A program made the position numbers and the translations under genes. From Rhodospirillales bacterium (GTDB taxonomy: Bacteria; Pseudomonadota; Alphaproteobacteria; Reyranellales; Reyranellaceae): a stretch of 60,587 bases of DNA. Below are positions 28,060 through 36,722 of this stretch, piece by piece; position 1 is the stretch's first letter, and each line of letters starts with the position of its first letter. The DNA lies in the NCBI GenBank assembly GCA_009377525.1, contig WHTW01000006.1, positions 40,001 to 100,587 of the forward strand. The letters are read 5' to 3'. The notes below the pieces were generated by a model, which had not been told where the DNA came from, did no database searches, and worked only from the letters and a program-made list of their open reading frames with translations.

Positions 28060-29109
28060 TTATGCCTGGCGGCGGAACTCGGTAGGGGTCATGCCGGTGT
28101 CGGCCTTGAAGGCCCGATTGAACGGGGAAAGGGACTGAAAGCCTGCATCCAGGGCGATGGTCAGGATGGGGACGTCCCGCTGCGCCGGGTCGGCCAAGGC
28201 CTGCTTGACGTCGACCAGGCGATGGCGGTTGAGGTATTCGTTGAAGTTTCGGAAGCCCAGGCCGCGGTTGATGGTCCGCCGCAGCCGGTGCTCGGGCAGG
28301 CCGAGCTTGGTCGCAAGGTCGCCGATGGTGAGGCCCTCCCGGCGGTACAGCCGCTCGACCGTCATCAGGCGCTCGAGTTCGCTCAGCACAGCCGGATCAA
28401 CCGGCTCCGTCGGCACTTCCTCCCGGATCGCCACCGCTGCCGGTTGGCCGGAATCGGCCAGAAATCCCACCAGATCGGCATGCAGCAGCGCCACGGCGAT
28501 CACCGCGGCGATCAACGACAGAGCGACGGCATTGAGCAGATGGACAGCCGGAGGAACGTGGTCGGGACCGATTGAAATGTCGACGCCGGCTGAGACTGCA
28601 CTGTGCAGCACGACCGCGGCCAGGACGAACAACCGCAGCCGGCGACGGCCCTCGACCAAGTCTTCGCGCCAGCCCGAGACGGTCTGAACCACGGCGAGAA
28701 GAACAAAGGCTACAGGCACAAGGCGTAACGCCGCTGCCAGCGGCCAGTTCGCGGCGATATCGATGCCGAATGAAGCCGTTCGCGAACAGATGACAAGCAG
28801 CAGCCACCACATCGCATGCCATGGCGTCGGCCGGAACGAATCGTCGAACGCCGCTCGCGTGAACAACCAGAACACCACGACATTTCCGACGCAAATCGCG
28901 GTCAGGGGAGTGAACCAGAGGGAACGCAGGTGGTCGGGCAACGAACAAAGGGCGTAGGCCGCCGCGCCGACCGACAGGGCGGCGCCCAGCCAGGCGACCG
29001 GCCGGCCGCCGCCTCGCCGCAACACGGCGACGGCGATAAGCAGGAAGAGCGCGATGGCAGCGCCGCGCAGGCCTGTGTCGAGACCGCCTATCAAGCTTGT
29101 TCCAATCAT
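28060..29109 (-). CDS. AraC-family regulator with membrane N-terminal domain
   Basis: 349 residues. The first about 225 are six or seven hydrophobic helices (AIALFLLIAVAVL, YALCSLPDHLRSLWF, LVPVAFVLLAVVQTV, VALSLIAAVIAVALL). The last about 110 are an AraC-type double HTH (EGLTIGDLATKLGLPEHRLR, FNEYLNRHRLVDVKQAL, ILTIALDAGFQSLSPFNRAF). Membrane-bound AraC proteins of this layout probably sense an envelope or lipid signal. Its target is not evident; no gene diverges directly from it, though the vapC remnant starts 96 bases upstream on the other strand. Confidence 0.88.
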   Translation of the reverse strand: MIGTSLIGGLDTGLRGAAIALFLLIAVAVLRRGGGRPVAWLGAALSVGAAAYALCSLPDHLRSLWFTPLTAICVGNVVVFWLFTRAAFDDSFRPTPWHAMWWLLLVICSRTASFGIDIAANWPLAAALRLVPVAFVLLAVVQTVSGWREDLVEGRRRLRLFVLAAVVLHSAVSAGVDISIGPDHVPPAVHLLNAVALSLIAAVIAVALLHADLVGFLADSGQPAAVAIREEVPTEPVDPAVLSELERLMTVERLYRREGLTIGDLATKLGLPEHRLRRTINRGLGFRNFNEYLNRHRLVDVKQALADPAQRDVPILTIALDAGFQSLSPFNRAFKADTGMTPTEFRRQA

Positions 29110-29204
29110 GCCGCCGCAGTCATACCCGTCATGAGATCAGGCCGCCATGATATCGGCGGCGAAAGACAAGTTCATCGCCTCGCACGCGGCTGGGGCCGCA
29201 GGCG

Positions 29205-29602
29205 ATGAAGATCATCGCCGACACCGATATGCTGGTACGCGCGATAACCGGCGACGAACGGCAAAGCAAAGCGGCCCAGGCGCAGTTGGCGAACGCTGAT
29301 ATATGATCGCCCTGGCAATCCCGGTGCTCTGCGAGTTGGTTTGGGTACTGTCCCGGAGATACGAGCACTCTGCAGACGAGATCGCCGCCGCGGTCCGCCG
29401 CTTGGCCAGCGGCGCCAATGTCGTTGTGAATCGTCGGACGGTGGAGGCAGGGCTCGATGTGCTCGAGGCTGGAGACGACTTTGCGGACGGCGTGATCGCC
29501 TACGAGGGAAGCTGGCTCGGGGCAGAGACTTTCGTTTCGTTCGACAGGAAGGCTGTCAAACTGATGGCAGCCCAAGGCAAGCCCGCTCGGCTGCTGTCGT
29601 AA
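29205..29602 (+). pseudogene. VapC-type PIN-domain toxin, frameshifted
   Basis: The first part (29205-29306) reads MKIIADTDMLVRAITGDERQ and ends ANADI at a TGA. The second part starts at an ATG at 29303 overlapping that stop and reads MIALAIPVLCELVWVL and on through ANVVVNRRTVEAGLDVL, DFADGVIAYEGSWLGA and TFVSFDRKAVKLM to the end. Together they are a complete PIN ribonuclease of about 130 residues: acidic residues Asp6, the Glu of LCELVW and the Asp pair near DFADG are all there. The break is in ATATAT; removing one AT restores a single frame. The ATGA overlap could in principle allow coupled translation of two halves. No antitoxin gene was recognised upstream. Confidence 0.75.
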
Positions 29603-29630
29603 AGACACTCTCGGCGGCAGCCGTACGCAG

Positions 29631-30875
29631 TCACTGCTTCTTCTGCAGCCCCCACGTCTCGGCGAGCTGGGCGGCGATGCGGGCGGCCATCATGCGGTTG
29701 CCGGGGCTCTCGGCCTTGTCGTCGCGCCAGTAGTGGATGTGGTCGGCGTAGATCGTGCCCTTCTCGTTGGCGAAGATGTCGCCCAGGTCGTAGATCGCGA
29801 GGCCACGTTCCCTGAGCGTCAGCAGGCCGGTCACCATCTTGCGATAGATGTCACGGTAGGAGAGGTCACCGACCACGCGCTTCTCGTCTTCGGTCAGCAC
29901 CTTGCCGTAGGCCGGCGCGGGCTGCAGGAAGTACGCCGATTTCAGATTGTAGTCGCGGGCCAGCGCCTCGGTGGCGCGCAGGTATTTCTGGTAGAGGGCG
30001 AGTTGGACGGCGAACTCGCGCTCGGGATCGCGGCGGATCTCCTCGGGCATGCGGAAGATGCTGTTGAGCGTGGTCTTCTTGGTCGACTTGAAGATGTCCT
30101 GCCCCTTGGCCGCCTGCTCGATGCCGCGCACGACCAGGTAGGCGGCGTGCGAATGGCCCAGCACCGGCATGGCCGCCAGCGAGCCCGCGAGCCGCCCCAT
30201 CACCCAGCCGATCGCCGCGTCGCCGAAATTCTCGTCGGCGACGAAGGGATTGACCTCGATGAAGTTGCTGAGCGGCCGCTCCAGCCGCTCCTCCGCGCCG
30301 GGCCAGAAGAAGTAGTGCTCGTTGAAGCCGCCGAGATTGACGACGGCGTCGACCGAGCTCGCATACAGCGCGAACAGGATGAAGGGCTGCGGCTCCTTCC
30401 AGGCGCCGTCGCCGCCGTTCAGCACCAGCCACGGCTTGCCGTTGGGGCTGACGTACTTCTTGTTCAGCTCCTCCTCGAGATAGCGCGGCGCCGGCGGAGC
30501 GGAGTTCTGGGCGAGCTGCGAGGCGACCGAGCCGCCGCTCAGGATGACGGTGTAGCGCTCGGGATTGCGGACCGTCGGATAGTCGGGCCCGTACAGGCCG
30601 ATATTGTTGACCCACGGCTGGCCGCAGGGCGGGTTGGCATGGTGCACGAAGCCGACATAGGGGTGCGGATAGAGCGTGTCGACGTAGCGGCACGTCGTGC
30701 CCTTGGTGGCGTCGCGCAAATAGGTGTTCTGCGTGCGCTCGAAGAGCTGGGCCGCGGGCGTGTAGCGGCCGTCCTCGATATACATCCAGGCGATGGCCGC
30801 GAGTTCGATCGCGGCCAGCGCAAGGACGATACCGATGAGAGCCGAGATCCAACCGAATATACGCTGCTTCATCAC
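29631..30875 (-). CDS. Membrane-anchored SGNH/GDSL-like hydrolase
   Basis: 414 residues with an N-terminal membrane anchor (FGWISALIGIVLALAAIELA). The exported part has an SGNH-like block I (VILSGGSVASQLA), a block III-like GGFNEHYFF and a C-terminal YADHIHYW that would give the Asp/His pair. This arrangement is seen in envelope-facing esterases and O-acetyl transfer helper proteins. Substrate unknown. Two early cysteines (TTCRYV and PPCGQP) may form a disulfide. It stands alone, convergent with the vapC remnant. Confidence 0.7.
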   Translation of the reverse strand: MMKQRIFGWISALIGIVLALAAIELAAIAWMYIEDGRYTPAAQLFERTQNTYLRDATKGTTCRYVDTLYPHPYVGFVHHANPPCGQPWVNNIGLYGPDYPTVRNPERYTVILSGGSVASQLAQNSAPPAPRYLEEELNKKYVSPNGKPWLVLNGGDGAWKEPQPFILFALYASSVDAVVNLGGFNEHYFFWPGAEERLERPLSNFIEVNPFVADENFGDAAIGWVMGRLAGSLAAMPVLGHSHAAYLVVRGIEQAAKGQDIFKSTKKTTLNSIFRMPEEIRRDPEREFAVQLALYQKYLRATEALARDYNLKSAYFLQPAPAYGKVLTEDEKRVVGDLSYRDIYRKMVTGLLTLRERGLAIYDLGDIFANEKGTIYADHIHYWRDDKAESPGNRMMAARIAAQLAETWGLQKKQ

Positions 30876-30958
30876 CTAGGTGTCCGCCCGAACGAGTCGG
30901 GCGGACTATAACGGCGGGTGGCCATCCGACAAGGCGGCGCTACGCCCTACCTGCAGGG

Positions 30959-31447
30959 CTATTTGGCAGCCGCCGCCCCGGCCATGGCGACCTCGGCGTC
31001 CTGGTTGCTCAGCACGCCCGAGACTCCGATGGCACCGATGATCTTGCCGTCGACCACGATCGGCACGCCGCCTTCCAGCGGCGTGATGCCCTTGACCGCA
31101 AGCAGCCGGAGGTTGGCGCCGCCCTGGGCTATACCATCCTGCAGGGCCTTGGTGGGACGCTTGAGGTTGTTGGCCGTCACCGCCTTGCCGATGGCGATGT
31201 CGACGCTTGCATGCTGCGTGTTGTCCATCTTGGAGAAGGCCGCGAGGTTGCCTGAGCTGTCGACGATGGCGATGGCGACCGGCCAGTTGTTCTTCTTGGC
31301 CTCAGCCTCGGCGGCCGCGAGCGCCTTCTTGGCAGCGTCGAAGGTGATGGCCGGGCCGTAGGACGGCCGTGGCGGCGGGGCCTGGGCGAAAAGCGGTGAC
31401 GCGACGAAGCTGGCGGCAACGACAGCCGCGATCATGAGCCTGTTCAT
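30959..31447 (-). CDS. Exported GlcG/HbpS-type heme-binding family protein
   Basis: 162 residues with a signal peptide (IAAVVAASFVASPLFAQA). The mature part is a GlcG/HbpS domain: ITFDAAKKALAAAEAEAKKN, VAIAIVDSSGNLAAFSKMDN, ASVDIAIGKAVTANNLKRPT, TPLEGGVPIVVDGKIIGAIG and VSGVLSNQDAEVAMAG. The family binds heme or small cofactors and is often periplasmic. No partner gene is nearby. Confidence 0.88.
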   Translation of the reverse strand: MNRLMIAAVVAASFVASPLFAQAPPPRPSYGPAITFDAAKKALAAAEAEAKKNNWPVAIAIVDSSGNLAAFSKMDNTQHASVDIAIGKAVTANNLKRPTKALQDGIAQGGANLRLLAVKGITPLEGGVPIVVDGKIIGAIGVSGVLSNQDAEVAMAGAAAAK

Positions 31448-31583
31448 GGCGTTGTCTTTCCCTGGTTACCGTCTCTTGGCGAACGGCTGGGGGACTATGA
31501 ACGAGGTGGTGGTGTCGGACAGTTCAACCGACGGTCACATTCAGGTGACCCGCAATTTCCTTCCCAGCGTAGCTCAGCGTAGC

Positions 31584-31670
31584 TGGGGAGGTAGCTCGAA
31601 GGGCCGGAGGGGTCATGAGCAACAGTACTGATGCCTATGACCCCTCCGCCCGCTACGCGGGCACCTCCCC
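31584..31670. repeat. Long intergenic hairpin element
   Basis: Perfect 12-base arms CGGAGGGGTCAT (31605-31616) and ATGACCCCTCCG (31637-31648) are flanked by outer GGGGAGGT and ACCTCCCC. This layout resembles dispersed GGGGAGGTG / GGAGGGGTC hairpins common between genes of alphaproteobacteria. Confidence 0.65.
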
Positions 31671-31677
31671 GCGCGAA

Positions 31678-31854
31678 GCGCCTGTCGTATTCACACATCT
31701 CAAAGGATGCCTCTCGCAAGCGAAAGAGCCAGCCAAAAAACCGAGTCTTTTCAATGCCCGCGGTCGAGCTGACGAAGCCAATTGCTTCAGAGAGGTCACC
31801 AGGCAAGTCATTGATACAGAATCGCTTTTTGAGATGTGTGAATCCGATAGGCGC
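31678..31854. repeat. 27-base inverted repeat pair, 123 bases apart
   Basis: 31678-31704 and 31828-31854 are reverse complements with two mismatches; both are flanked by GCGCGAAGCG. Coupled ends around a short unique segment resemble a small non-autonomous mobile element, but no target-site duplication was identified. Confidence 0.6.
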
Positions 31855-31872
31855 GAAGCGCGGGGAGGAAAA

Positions 31873-32667
31873 TCAATGCTTCAAATTCGGCATCTCGGTC
31901 AGGGGTACGATGCGGATGCCGGCAGCCTCCAGGCCTTGGCGCACCGCCGTGGACACCGTGACGGCGGTCGGTCCGTCACCGTGCACGCAGATCGAATCGA
32001 CCTGGCAGGGGATACGCTTGCCCGAGGTCGAGTAGATCGCCTGCTCGTCGACCATGCGGCGGACGTGCGCCACCGCCTGGGCGGGATCCTTGATCATCGA
32101 GCCCGCTTCCTTGCGTGGTGTCAAAAAACCCTTGTCGGTGTAGGTGCGGTCGGCGAACACCTCCTCGGCCACGCGCAGGCCGGCCTTGCGCGCCGACTTG
32201 CCCTGCTCGGTGTTGGCCTGGGCGAGGAAGATCAGGTCAGGATCGAACGCCTTGGTGGCGCGGCAGATCGCGTCGGACATCTCCGCACTCTCGGCCGACA
32301 TGTTGCCCATCATGCCGTGCGGCTTGATGTGCGTGACCTTGGCGCCGAACAGGGAGGCGATGCCCTGCAGCGCGCCGAGCTGGTAGGCGATGTTGGCCTC
32401 GAGCTCCTTGACCGACAGGTTGATCACGCGCCGGCCGAAGCCCTGCAGGTCGGCGAAGCCCGGATGAGCGCCGATGCTGACGCCGTTCTGCTGGCAGAGC
32501 TTGACCGTGTCGACCATCACCGTCGGATCGCTGGCATGGAAGCCGCAGGCGACGTTGGCCGACTTCACGATCTTCAGCACCTCGGCGTCATTGCCCATCA
32601 CCCACGGCCCGAAGCTCTCGCCCAGGTCGGAGTTGATGTTGACGAAACCGGCATTGGTCGCGGCCAT
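31873..32667 (-). CDS. pxpA: 5-oxoprolinase subunit PxpA (LamB/YcsF family)
   Basis: 264 residues. Family landmarks: NINSDLGESFG at the N terminus, SANVACGFHASDP, GAHPGFADLQGFGRR, HIKPHGMMGNM and ICVHGDGP. With PxpB and PxpC it hydrolyses 5-oxoproline to glutamate using ATP, clearing a damaged-glutamine product. A clear AAGGAG ribosome site precedes the ATG. The partner genes pxpB and pxpC are divergent, 71 bases away, so the enzyme is encoded from a shared promoter region. Confidence 0.93.
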   Translation of the reverse strand: MAATNAGFVNINSDLGESFGPWVMGNDAEVLKIVKSANVACGFHASDPTVMVDTVKLCQQNGVSIGAHPGFADLQGFGRRVINLSVKELEANIAYQLGALQGIASLFGAKVTHIKPHGMMGNMSAESAEMSDAICRATKAFDPDLIFLAQANTEQGKSARKAGLRVAEEVFADRTYTDKGFLTPRKEAGSMIKDPAQAVAHVRRMVDEQAIYSTSGKRIPCQVDSICVHGDGPTAVTVSTAVRQGLEAAGIRIVPLTEMPNLKH

Positions 32668-32738
32668 GAGAAAACTCCTTAGGCGCCCGTAGGAAAGGTC
32701 CCTCGCTAGGCTCGGGATGACACTATATCCTAGCAGAT

Positions 32739-33467
32739 GTGAGCGTACGGTACCTGTCCTGCGGCGACACCGCCTTCTCCGTCGAATTCGGCAACGAGAT
32801 CTCTCCTGAAATCAACGGCCGGGTGATGGCCCTGCACGCGGCCATCGGCCAGGCGAAGATCGCCGGCGTGGTCGAGACCGTGCCGTCCATGCGCTCCCTG
32901 ATGGTCTGCTATGACGCGATGGCGACATCGCGCGCCGAGCTCGAACCCGCGATCGAGGGCCTGATCGCCCGCGGCCTGCCGACCGATATGAAAGCGCGGC
33001 AGGTCACCATCCCCTGCTGCTACGACGACGCGGAGTTCGCGCCCGACCTTGCCGAGGTCGCCGAGCGCACGAAAAAGAAGAACAAGGAGGAGGTGATCGC
33101 CCTGCACCTCGCCTCGCGCTTCAAGGTCTATGTGCTGGGCTTCATGCCGGGGCTGGCCTACATCGCCGGCCTGGAGAAGTCGCTCTACCTGCCGCGGCGC
33201 AGCCAGCCTCGCGTGCGCGTGCCGCGCTCGACGGTCGCCATCGCCATGGACATGACGACCGTCTATCCATTCGAGAGCCCGGGCGGCTGGCACCTGATCG
33301 GCCGCACGCCGCTCTGGATGTTCGACCAGCGCCGCGAGCAGCCGGTGTTCCTGGCGCCGGGCGATTCGCTTTCCTTCCAGCGCATCGACCGCAAGAGCTT
33401 CGACCGCATCGCGCGCGAGGTCGAGGCCGGCACGTTCGACTGGGCCAAGCTGGTGCGCAGCGCATGA
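32739..33467 (+). CDS. pxpB: 5-oxoprolinase subunit PxpB
   Basis: 242 residues beginning VRYLSCGDTAFSVEFGNEIS, the standard start of the allophanate-hydrolase subunit 1/KipI family. Further landmarks: VETVPSMRSLMVCYD, VTIPCCYDDAEFAPDL, YVLGFMPGLAYIAGL and RSTVAIAMDMTTVYPFESPG. Together with PxpC it forms the cyclophilin-like pair of 5-oxoprolinase. GTG start. It overlaps pxpC by ATGA. Confidence 0.92.
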   Translation: MSVRYLSCGDTAFSVEFGNEISPEINGRVMALHAAIGQAKIAGVVETVPSMRSLMVCYDAMATSRAELEPAIEGLIARGLPTDMKARQVTIPCCYDDAEFAPDLAEVAERTKKKNKEEVIALHLASRFKVYVLGFMPGLAYIAGLEKSLYLPRRSQPRVRVPRSTVAIAMDMTTVYPFESPGGWHLIGRTPLWMFDQRREQPVFLAPGDSLSFQRIDRKSFDRIAREVEAGTFDWAKLVRSA

Positions 33468-34492
33468 CTGCCCACCTGAAAGTCGTGCGCGCGGGCCTGT
33501 TCGACACGCTGCAGGATCTGGGCCGGATCGGCTTCATGGCGCTTGGCATGCCGACCGCCGGCGCGATGGACCGCATTGCGCTCCGTCTGGCCAACGCGCT
33601 GTGCGGCAATCCCGCCGGCGCCGCGGCCCTGGAGATCGGCGTGATGGGCCCCGACCTGCTGGTCGAGGCTGAAAGCGTGCGCGTCGCGCTGGTCGGCCCG
33701 CTCTCGCCGATGCTGATCGAAACGCCCGATGCGTCGCCCAAGCCGTTGGAATCCGATCGCACGCATCTTCTCAAGCGCGGCCAAGTCCTGCGCGTCGGCA
33801 TGGTCGAAGGGTCGAGCACAGCCTACCTCACGGTGGCGGGCGGCTTCGCCCTGCCGCCCTTCATGGGCAGCCTGTCGACCTATGCGCGTGCGGGCGTCGG
33901 TGGTTTCGAGGGTCGCAAGCTCGCGGCCGGCAACGTGCTGCCGCTCTCCCGCGAGCAGGCGCCGCCGGGCGACGAGAGGAAGCTCACACAGCCGTTCGAC
34001 TACGGCAGCGGGCCCGTGCGCGTCGTCTGGGGACCGCAGGACGACCATTTCAGCGACAAGGGCCGGCGCACGTTCATCGAGTCCGACTATCGCGTCTCCA
34101 AGGAAGCCGATCGCATGGGCATCCGCTTCGAGGGACCGACCATCGAGCATTCCAAAGGCGCCGACATCATCTCCGACGGCATCGGCCCCGGCGCCATCCA
34201 GGTGCCCGGCGCCGGCCTGCCGATCGTGCTTCTGGCCGACCGCCAGACGGTCGGCGGGTACTCGAAGATCGCGACGGTGGCCTCGGTCGATCTGCCACGG
34301 CTGGGTCGCCTCCTGCCCGGCCAGGTCGTTCGCTTCTCACCGGTGACGGTGGAGGCAGCCGAGAAGCTGCGCCGCGACCAGGAGGCCCGCATTCAGCGCG
34401 CCATCGCCGATTTCAAGGCGGCGCGTCCACTGGGCGGGATCGATCTCGCGCGGCTCTACGAGGAAAACCTGATCGACGGGGTCGTCTACTAG
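33464..34492 (+). CDS. pxpC: 5-oxoprolinase subunit PxpC (carboxyltransferase-like)
   Basis: 342 residues of the AHS2/KipA family: VVRAGLFDTLQDLGRIGFMA, MDRIALRLANALCGNPAGAA, VRVVWGPQDDHFSDKG, SDGIGPGAIQVPGAGLPIVL and DRQTVGGYSKIATV. It completes the PxpABC set. The C terminus (AARPLGGIDLARLYEENL) is usual for the family. Its stop is directly followed by the thioredoxin-like gene start with no spacer. Confidence 0.92.
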   Translation: MTAHLKVVRAGLFDTLQDLGRIGFMALGMPTAGAMDRIALRLANALCGNPAGAAALEIGVMGPDLLVEAESVRVALVGPLSPMLIETPDASPKPLESDRTHLLKRGQVLRVGMVEGSSTAYLTVAGGFALPPFMGSLSTYARAGVGGFEGRKLAAGNVLPLSREQAPPGDERKLTQPFDYGSGPVRVVWGPQDDHFSDKGRRTFIESDYRVSKEADRMGIRFEGPTIEHSKGADIISDGIGPGAIQVPGAGLPIVLLADRQTVGGYSKIATVASVDLPRLGRLLPGQVVRFSPVTVEAAEKLRRDQEARIQRAIADFKAARPLGGIDLARLYEENLIDGVVY

Positions 34493-34891
34493 ATGGCTGC
34501 CGGCGTGAGCCGTCGGACGTTTGTCGTCGCCGGGCTGGTCGGCAGCACTCTGCAGTTCCCGGCGCGGGCCGCGCCTGCGCTCAAGGTGATCTATGTCGGC
34601 GGCTGGGACTGCCAGCCGTGCACGGCGTGGAAGAACAAGTACAAGGCCGACTGGCTCGCCTCGCCGGAGTACAAGCAGGTCGCGTGGATCGAGGTCGATT
34701 CGCCCAAGCTCAAGGAGGCCTACCAGGAGCGCTTCTGGCCCGGCGATCTCAGGCCGATCCTCGACCAGCTTCCCCGCAAGAGCGGCACGCCACGCTTCCT
34801 GATCGTCAAGGACGGCAAGGTCATCGCCAACGAGTTCGGCGGCGGCCAGTGGTCGAAGATCCTCGCCGTGCTCAAGAAGCAGCTCCCGTAG
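34493..34891 (+). CDS. Exported thioredoxin-like protein with CQPC motif
   Basis: 132 residues. The N terminus has SRRTFVVAGLVGSTLQFPARA, which resembles a Tat or Sec signal. The mature domain has a thioredoxin-fold redox site Cys40-Gln-Pro-Cys43 in GGWDCQPCTAW and the cis-Pro region GTPRFLIVKDGKVI. It should reduce or oxidise periplasmic disulfides; SoxS-like proteins look similar. It begins at the base after the pxpC stop, so it is translated from the pxp transcript, but a functional link with 5-oxoproline cleavage is not obvious. Confidence 0.8.
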   Translation: MAAGVSRRTFVVAGLVGSTLQFPARAAPALKVIYVGGWDCQPCTAWKNKYKADWLASPEYKQVAWIEVDSPKLKEAYQERFWPGDLRPILDQLPRKSGTPRFLIVKDGKVIANEFGGGQWSKILAVLKKQLP

Positions 34892-35006
34892 CCGCCCCGT
34901 TTCGTCCATCGACGCCAACTGACCGATCCCGGGTGCTTTCGCTGTAGCCGGTCAGGCCCTGCGTTGGTACGAGACGACCGAACAACTGCACCGGGGAAGC
35001 ACCGAG

Positions 35007-36557
35007 ATGACCTGGCAACCCGAAATGGACGAGCTGCGCCGCCGTCAGGAGATGACCAAGCGGATGGGCGGCGCCGACAAGGTCAAGCGCCAGCATGACG
35101 GTGGCCGCCTCACCGTGCGCGAGCGCATCGACCGGCTGGTCGACCAGGGCTCGTTCCGCGAGATCGGCAGCATCGCCGGCAAGGCCGAGTATGACGGCCG
35201 CAACGACCTGGTCGATCTCACGCCGGCCAACGCCGTGATGGGGCGCGCCAGGATCGACGGCCGGCACGTCGCCGTGACCGGCGACGACTTCACCGTGCGC
35301 GGCGGCTCGGCCGATGCCACCATCAAGGAAAAGGACATCTTCATCGAGCGCTACGCCAACCAGTACCGCGTGCCGCTGATCCGCATGATCGAGGGCTCGG
35401 GCGGCGGCGGCTCGGTCAAGACCATCGAGACCACCGGCCGCGCCAACGTGCCGGGCGTGCGCGGCTGGGAATGGGTGGTGCAGAACATGGGCGTCGTGCC
35501 GACCGTCGGGCTGGGCCTGGGCTCGGTCGCGGGGCTGGGCGCGGCGCGGCTTGCCGCCACGCACTACTCGGTGATGGTGAAGGAGATCTCGGCGATGTTC
35601 GTCGCCGGCCCGCCGGTGGTGAACCGGCTGAGCCCCCGGCAGTTCGACAAGCAGGAGCTGGGCGGCTGGGAGATCCAGCTGCGCGCCGGCGCCATCGACG
35701 AGGCGGTCGACAGCGAGGACGAGGCGTTCGCCGCCACGCGCCGCTTCCTCTCCTACCTGCCCTCCTCGGTCTACGAGGCGCCACCGCGCGGGCCGGTGAC
35801 CGACGACCCGGCGCGCCGTGAGGAGTCACTGTTCGAGGCCATTCCACGCGACATCCGCAAGGTCTATCGCATCCGGCCGATCATCGAGAAGATCGTCGAC
35901 CAGGGCAGCTTCTTCGAGATGGGCAGGCTCTACGGCCGCTCGGTGGTGACCGGCTTCGCGCGCATCGACGGCTGGCCGGTGGCGGTGATGGCCAGCGACC
36001 CTATGTTCTATGGCGGCGGCTGGACGGCCGACGCCTGCCAGAAGGTGGCACGCTTCGTCGACATGGCCGAGACCTTCCATCTGCCGGCGGTCTATTTCTG
36101 CGACTGCCCGGGATTCCTGATCGGGCTCGAGGCCGAGAAGAGTGGCGTCATCCGGCAGGGCGTGCGCGCCATGTCGGCGATGTTCCAGACGACGATCCCG
36201 TGGTGCACCTTCATCATCCGCAACGCCTTCGGCGTGGCCGGGGCGGCGCACCAGAACGGCGCACGGCTCAACTGGCGCTACGCCTGGCCGTCGGGCCGTT
36301 GGGGCTCATTGCCGCTCGAGGGCGGCATCGAGGCGGCCTATCGCGCCGACATCGCCGCCGCTGCCGATTCCAAGGCCAAGATGGCCGAGATCGAGGACCG
36401 CCTGAACAAGCTGCGCTCGCCCTTCCGAAGTGCGGAGACCTTCTGGATCGAGGAGATCATCGACCCACGCGACACACGCAAGATCCTGTGCGAGTTCGTC
36501 GAGCTGGCGGCGCCGGTGCGCGGCAGCGGGCCGAGCCGCCACTGGATGCGGCCTTAG
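35007..36557 (+). CDS. Acyl-CoA carboxylase carboxyltransferase (beta) subunit
   Basis: 516 residues with both crotonase-like carboxyltransferase halves. N-terminal half: DGGRLTVRERIDRLVDQGSF and RIDGRHVAVTGDDFTVRGGS. C-terminal half: GFARIDGWPVAVMASDPM, VYFCDCPGFLIGLEAEKSGV and FGVAGAAHQNGARLNWRYAW. It transfers carboxylate from biotin to an acyl-CoA such as propionyl- or methylcrotonyl-CoA. No biotin carboxylase gene is next to it, so its partner must be elsewhere. Ends four bases before a palindromic element. Confidence 0.88.
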   Translation: MTWQPEMDELRRRQEMTKRMGGADKVKRQHDGGRLTVRERIDRLVDQGSFREIGSIAGKAEYDGRNDLVDLTPANAVMGRARIDGRHVAVTGDDFTVRGGSADATIKEKDIFIERYANQYRVPLIRMIEGSGGGGSVKTIETTGRANVPGVRGWEWVVQNMGVVPTVGLGLGSVAGLGAARLAATHYSVMVKEISAMFVAGPPVVNRLSPRQFDKQELGGWEIQLRAGAIDEAVDSEDEAFAATRRFLSYLPSSVYEAPPRGPVTDDPARREESLFEAIPRDIRKVYRIRPIIEKIVDQGSFFEMGRLYGRSVVTGFARIDGWPVAVMASDPMFYGGGWTADACQKVARFVDMAETFHLPAVYFCDCPGFLIGLEAEKSGVIRQGVRAMSAMFQTTIPWCTFIIRNAFGVAGAAHQNGARLNWRYAWPSGRWGSLPLEGGIEAAYRADIAAAADSKAKMAEIEDRLNKLRSPFRSAETFWIEEIIDPRDTRKILCEFVELAAPVRGSGPSRHWMRP

Positions 36558-36560
36558 TCT

Positions 36561-36720
36561 TTGCTGGGAGCGCGCCACTCCGTGGCGCGTCATTGGAGCG
36601 CGGGCCTCCGGCCCGCATCATGATCATGAGCGGGCCAGAGGCCCGCGCTCCGAAGAAGAAGAAGACGCGCCACGGAATGGCGCGCTCCCAGCAATGAGCG
36701 GACCTGGAGGTCCGCGCTCC
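36561..36720. repeat. Nested palindromic element, copy A, between convergent genes
   Basis: Outer arms 36561-36591 and 36664-36694 are reverse complements with one mismatch in 31. They enclose a second pair, 36595-36616 and 36630-36651, around a CATCATGATCATGA centre, and a half element follows at 36700-36720. The element fills the space between the stop codons at 36557 and 36723. Confidence 0.8.
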
Positions 36721-36722
36721 AA

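Larger units (their letters stand above)
31448..31872. other. 425-base intergenic region with nested inverted repeats
   Basis: No gene is supported. It holds a long hairpin element (31584-31670) and a 27-base inverted repeat pair (31678-31704 and 31828-31854). Short open frames through it merely reflect the repeats. Promoters for the HbpS-type gene should lie near 31450-31550 on the minus strand but none is clear. Confidence 0.6.

Noticed and set aside
29110..29204. VapB/AbrB-type antitoxin upstream of the vapC remnant
   Set aside because: No antitoxin motif can be read in any frame; the frame ending at the vapC ATG has no plausible start or recognisable sequence.
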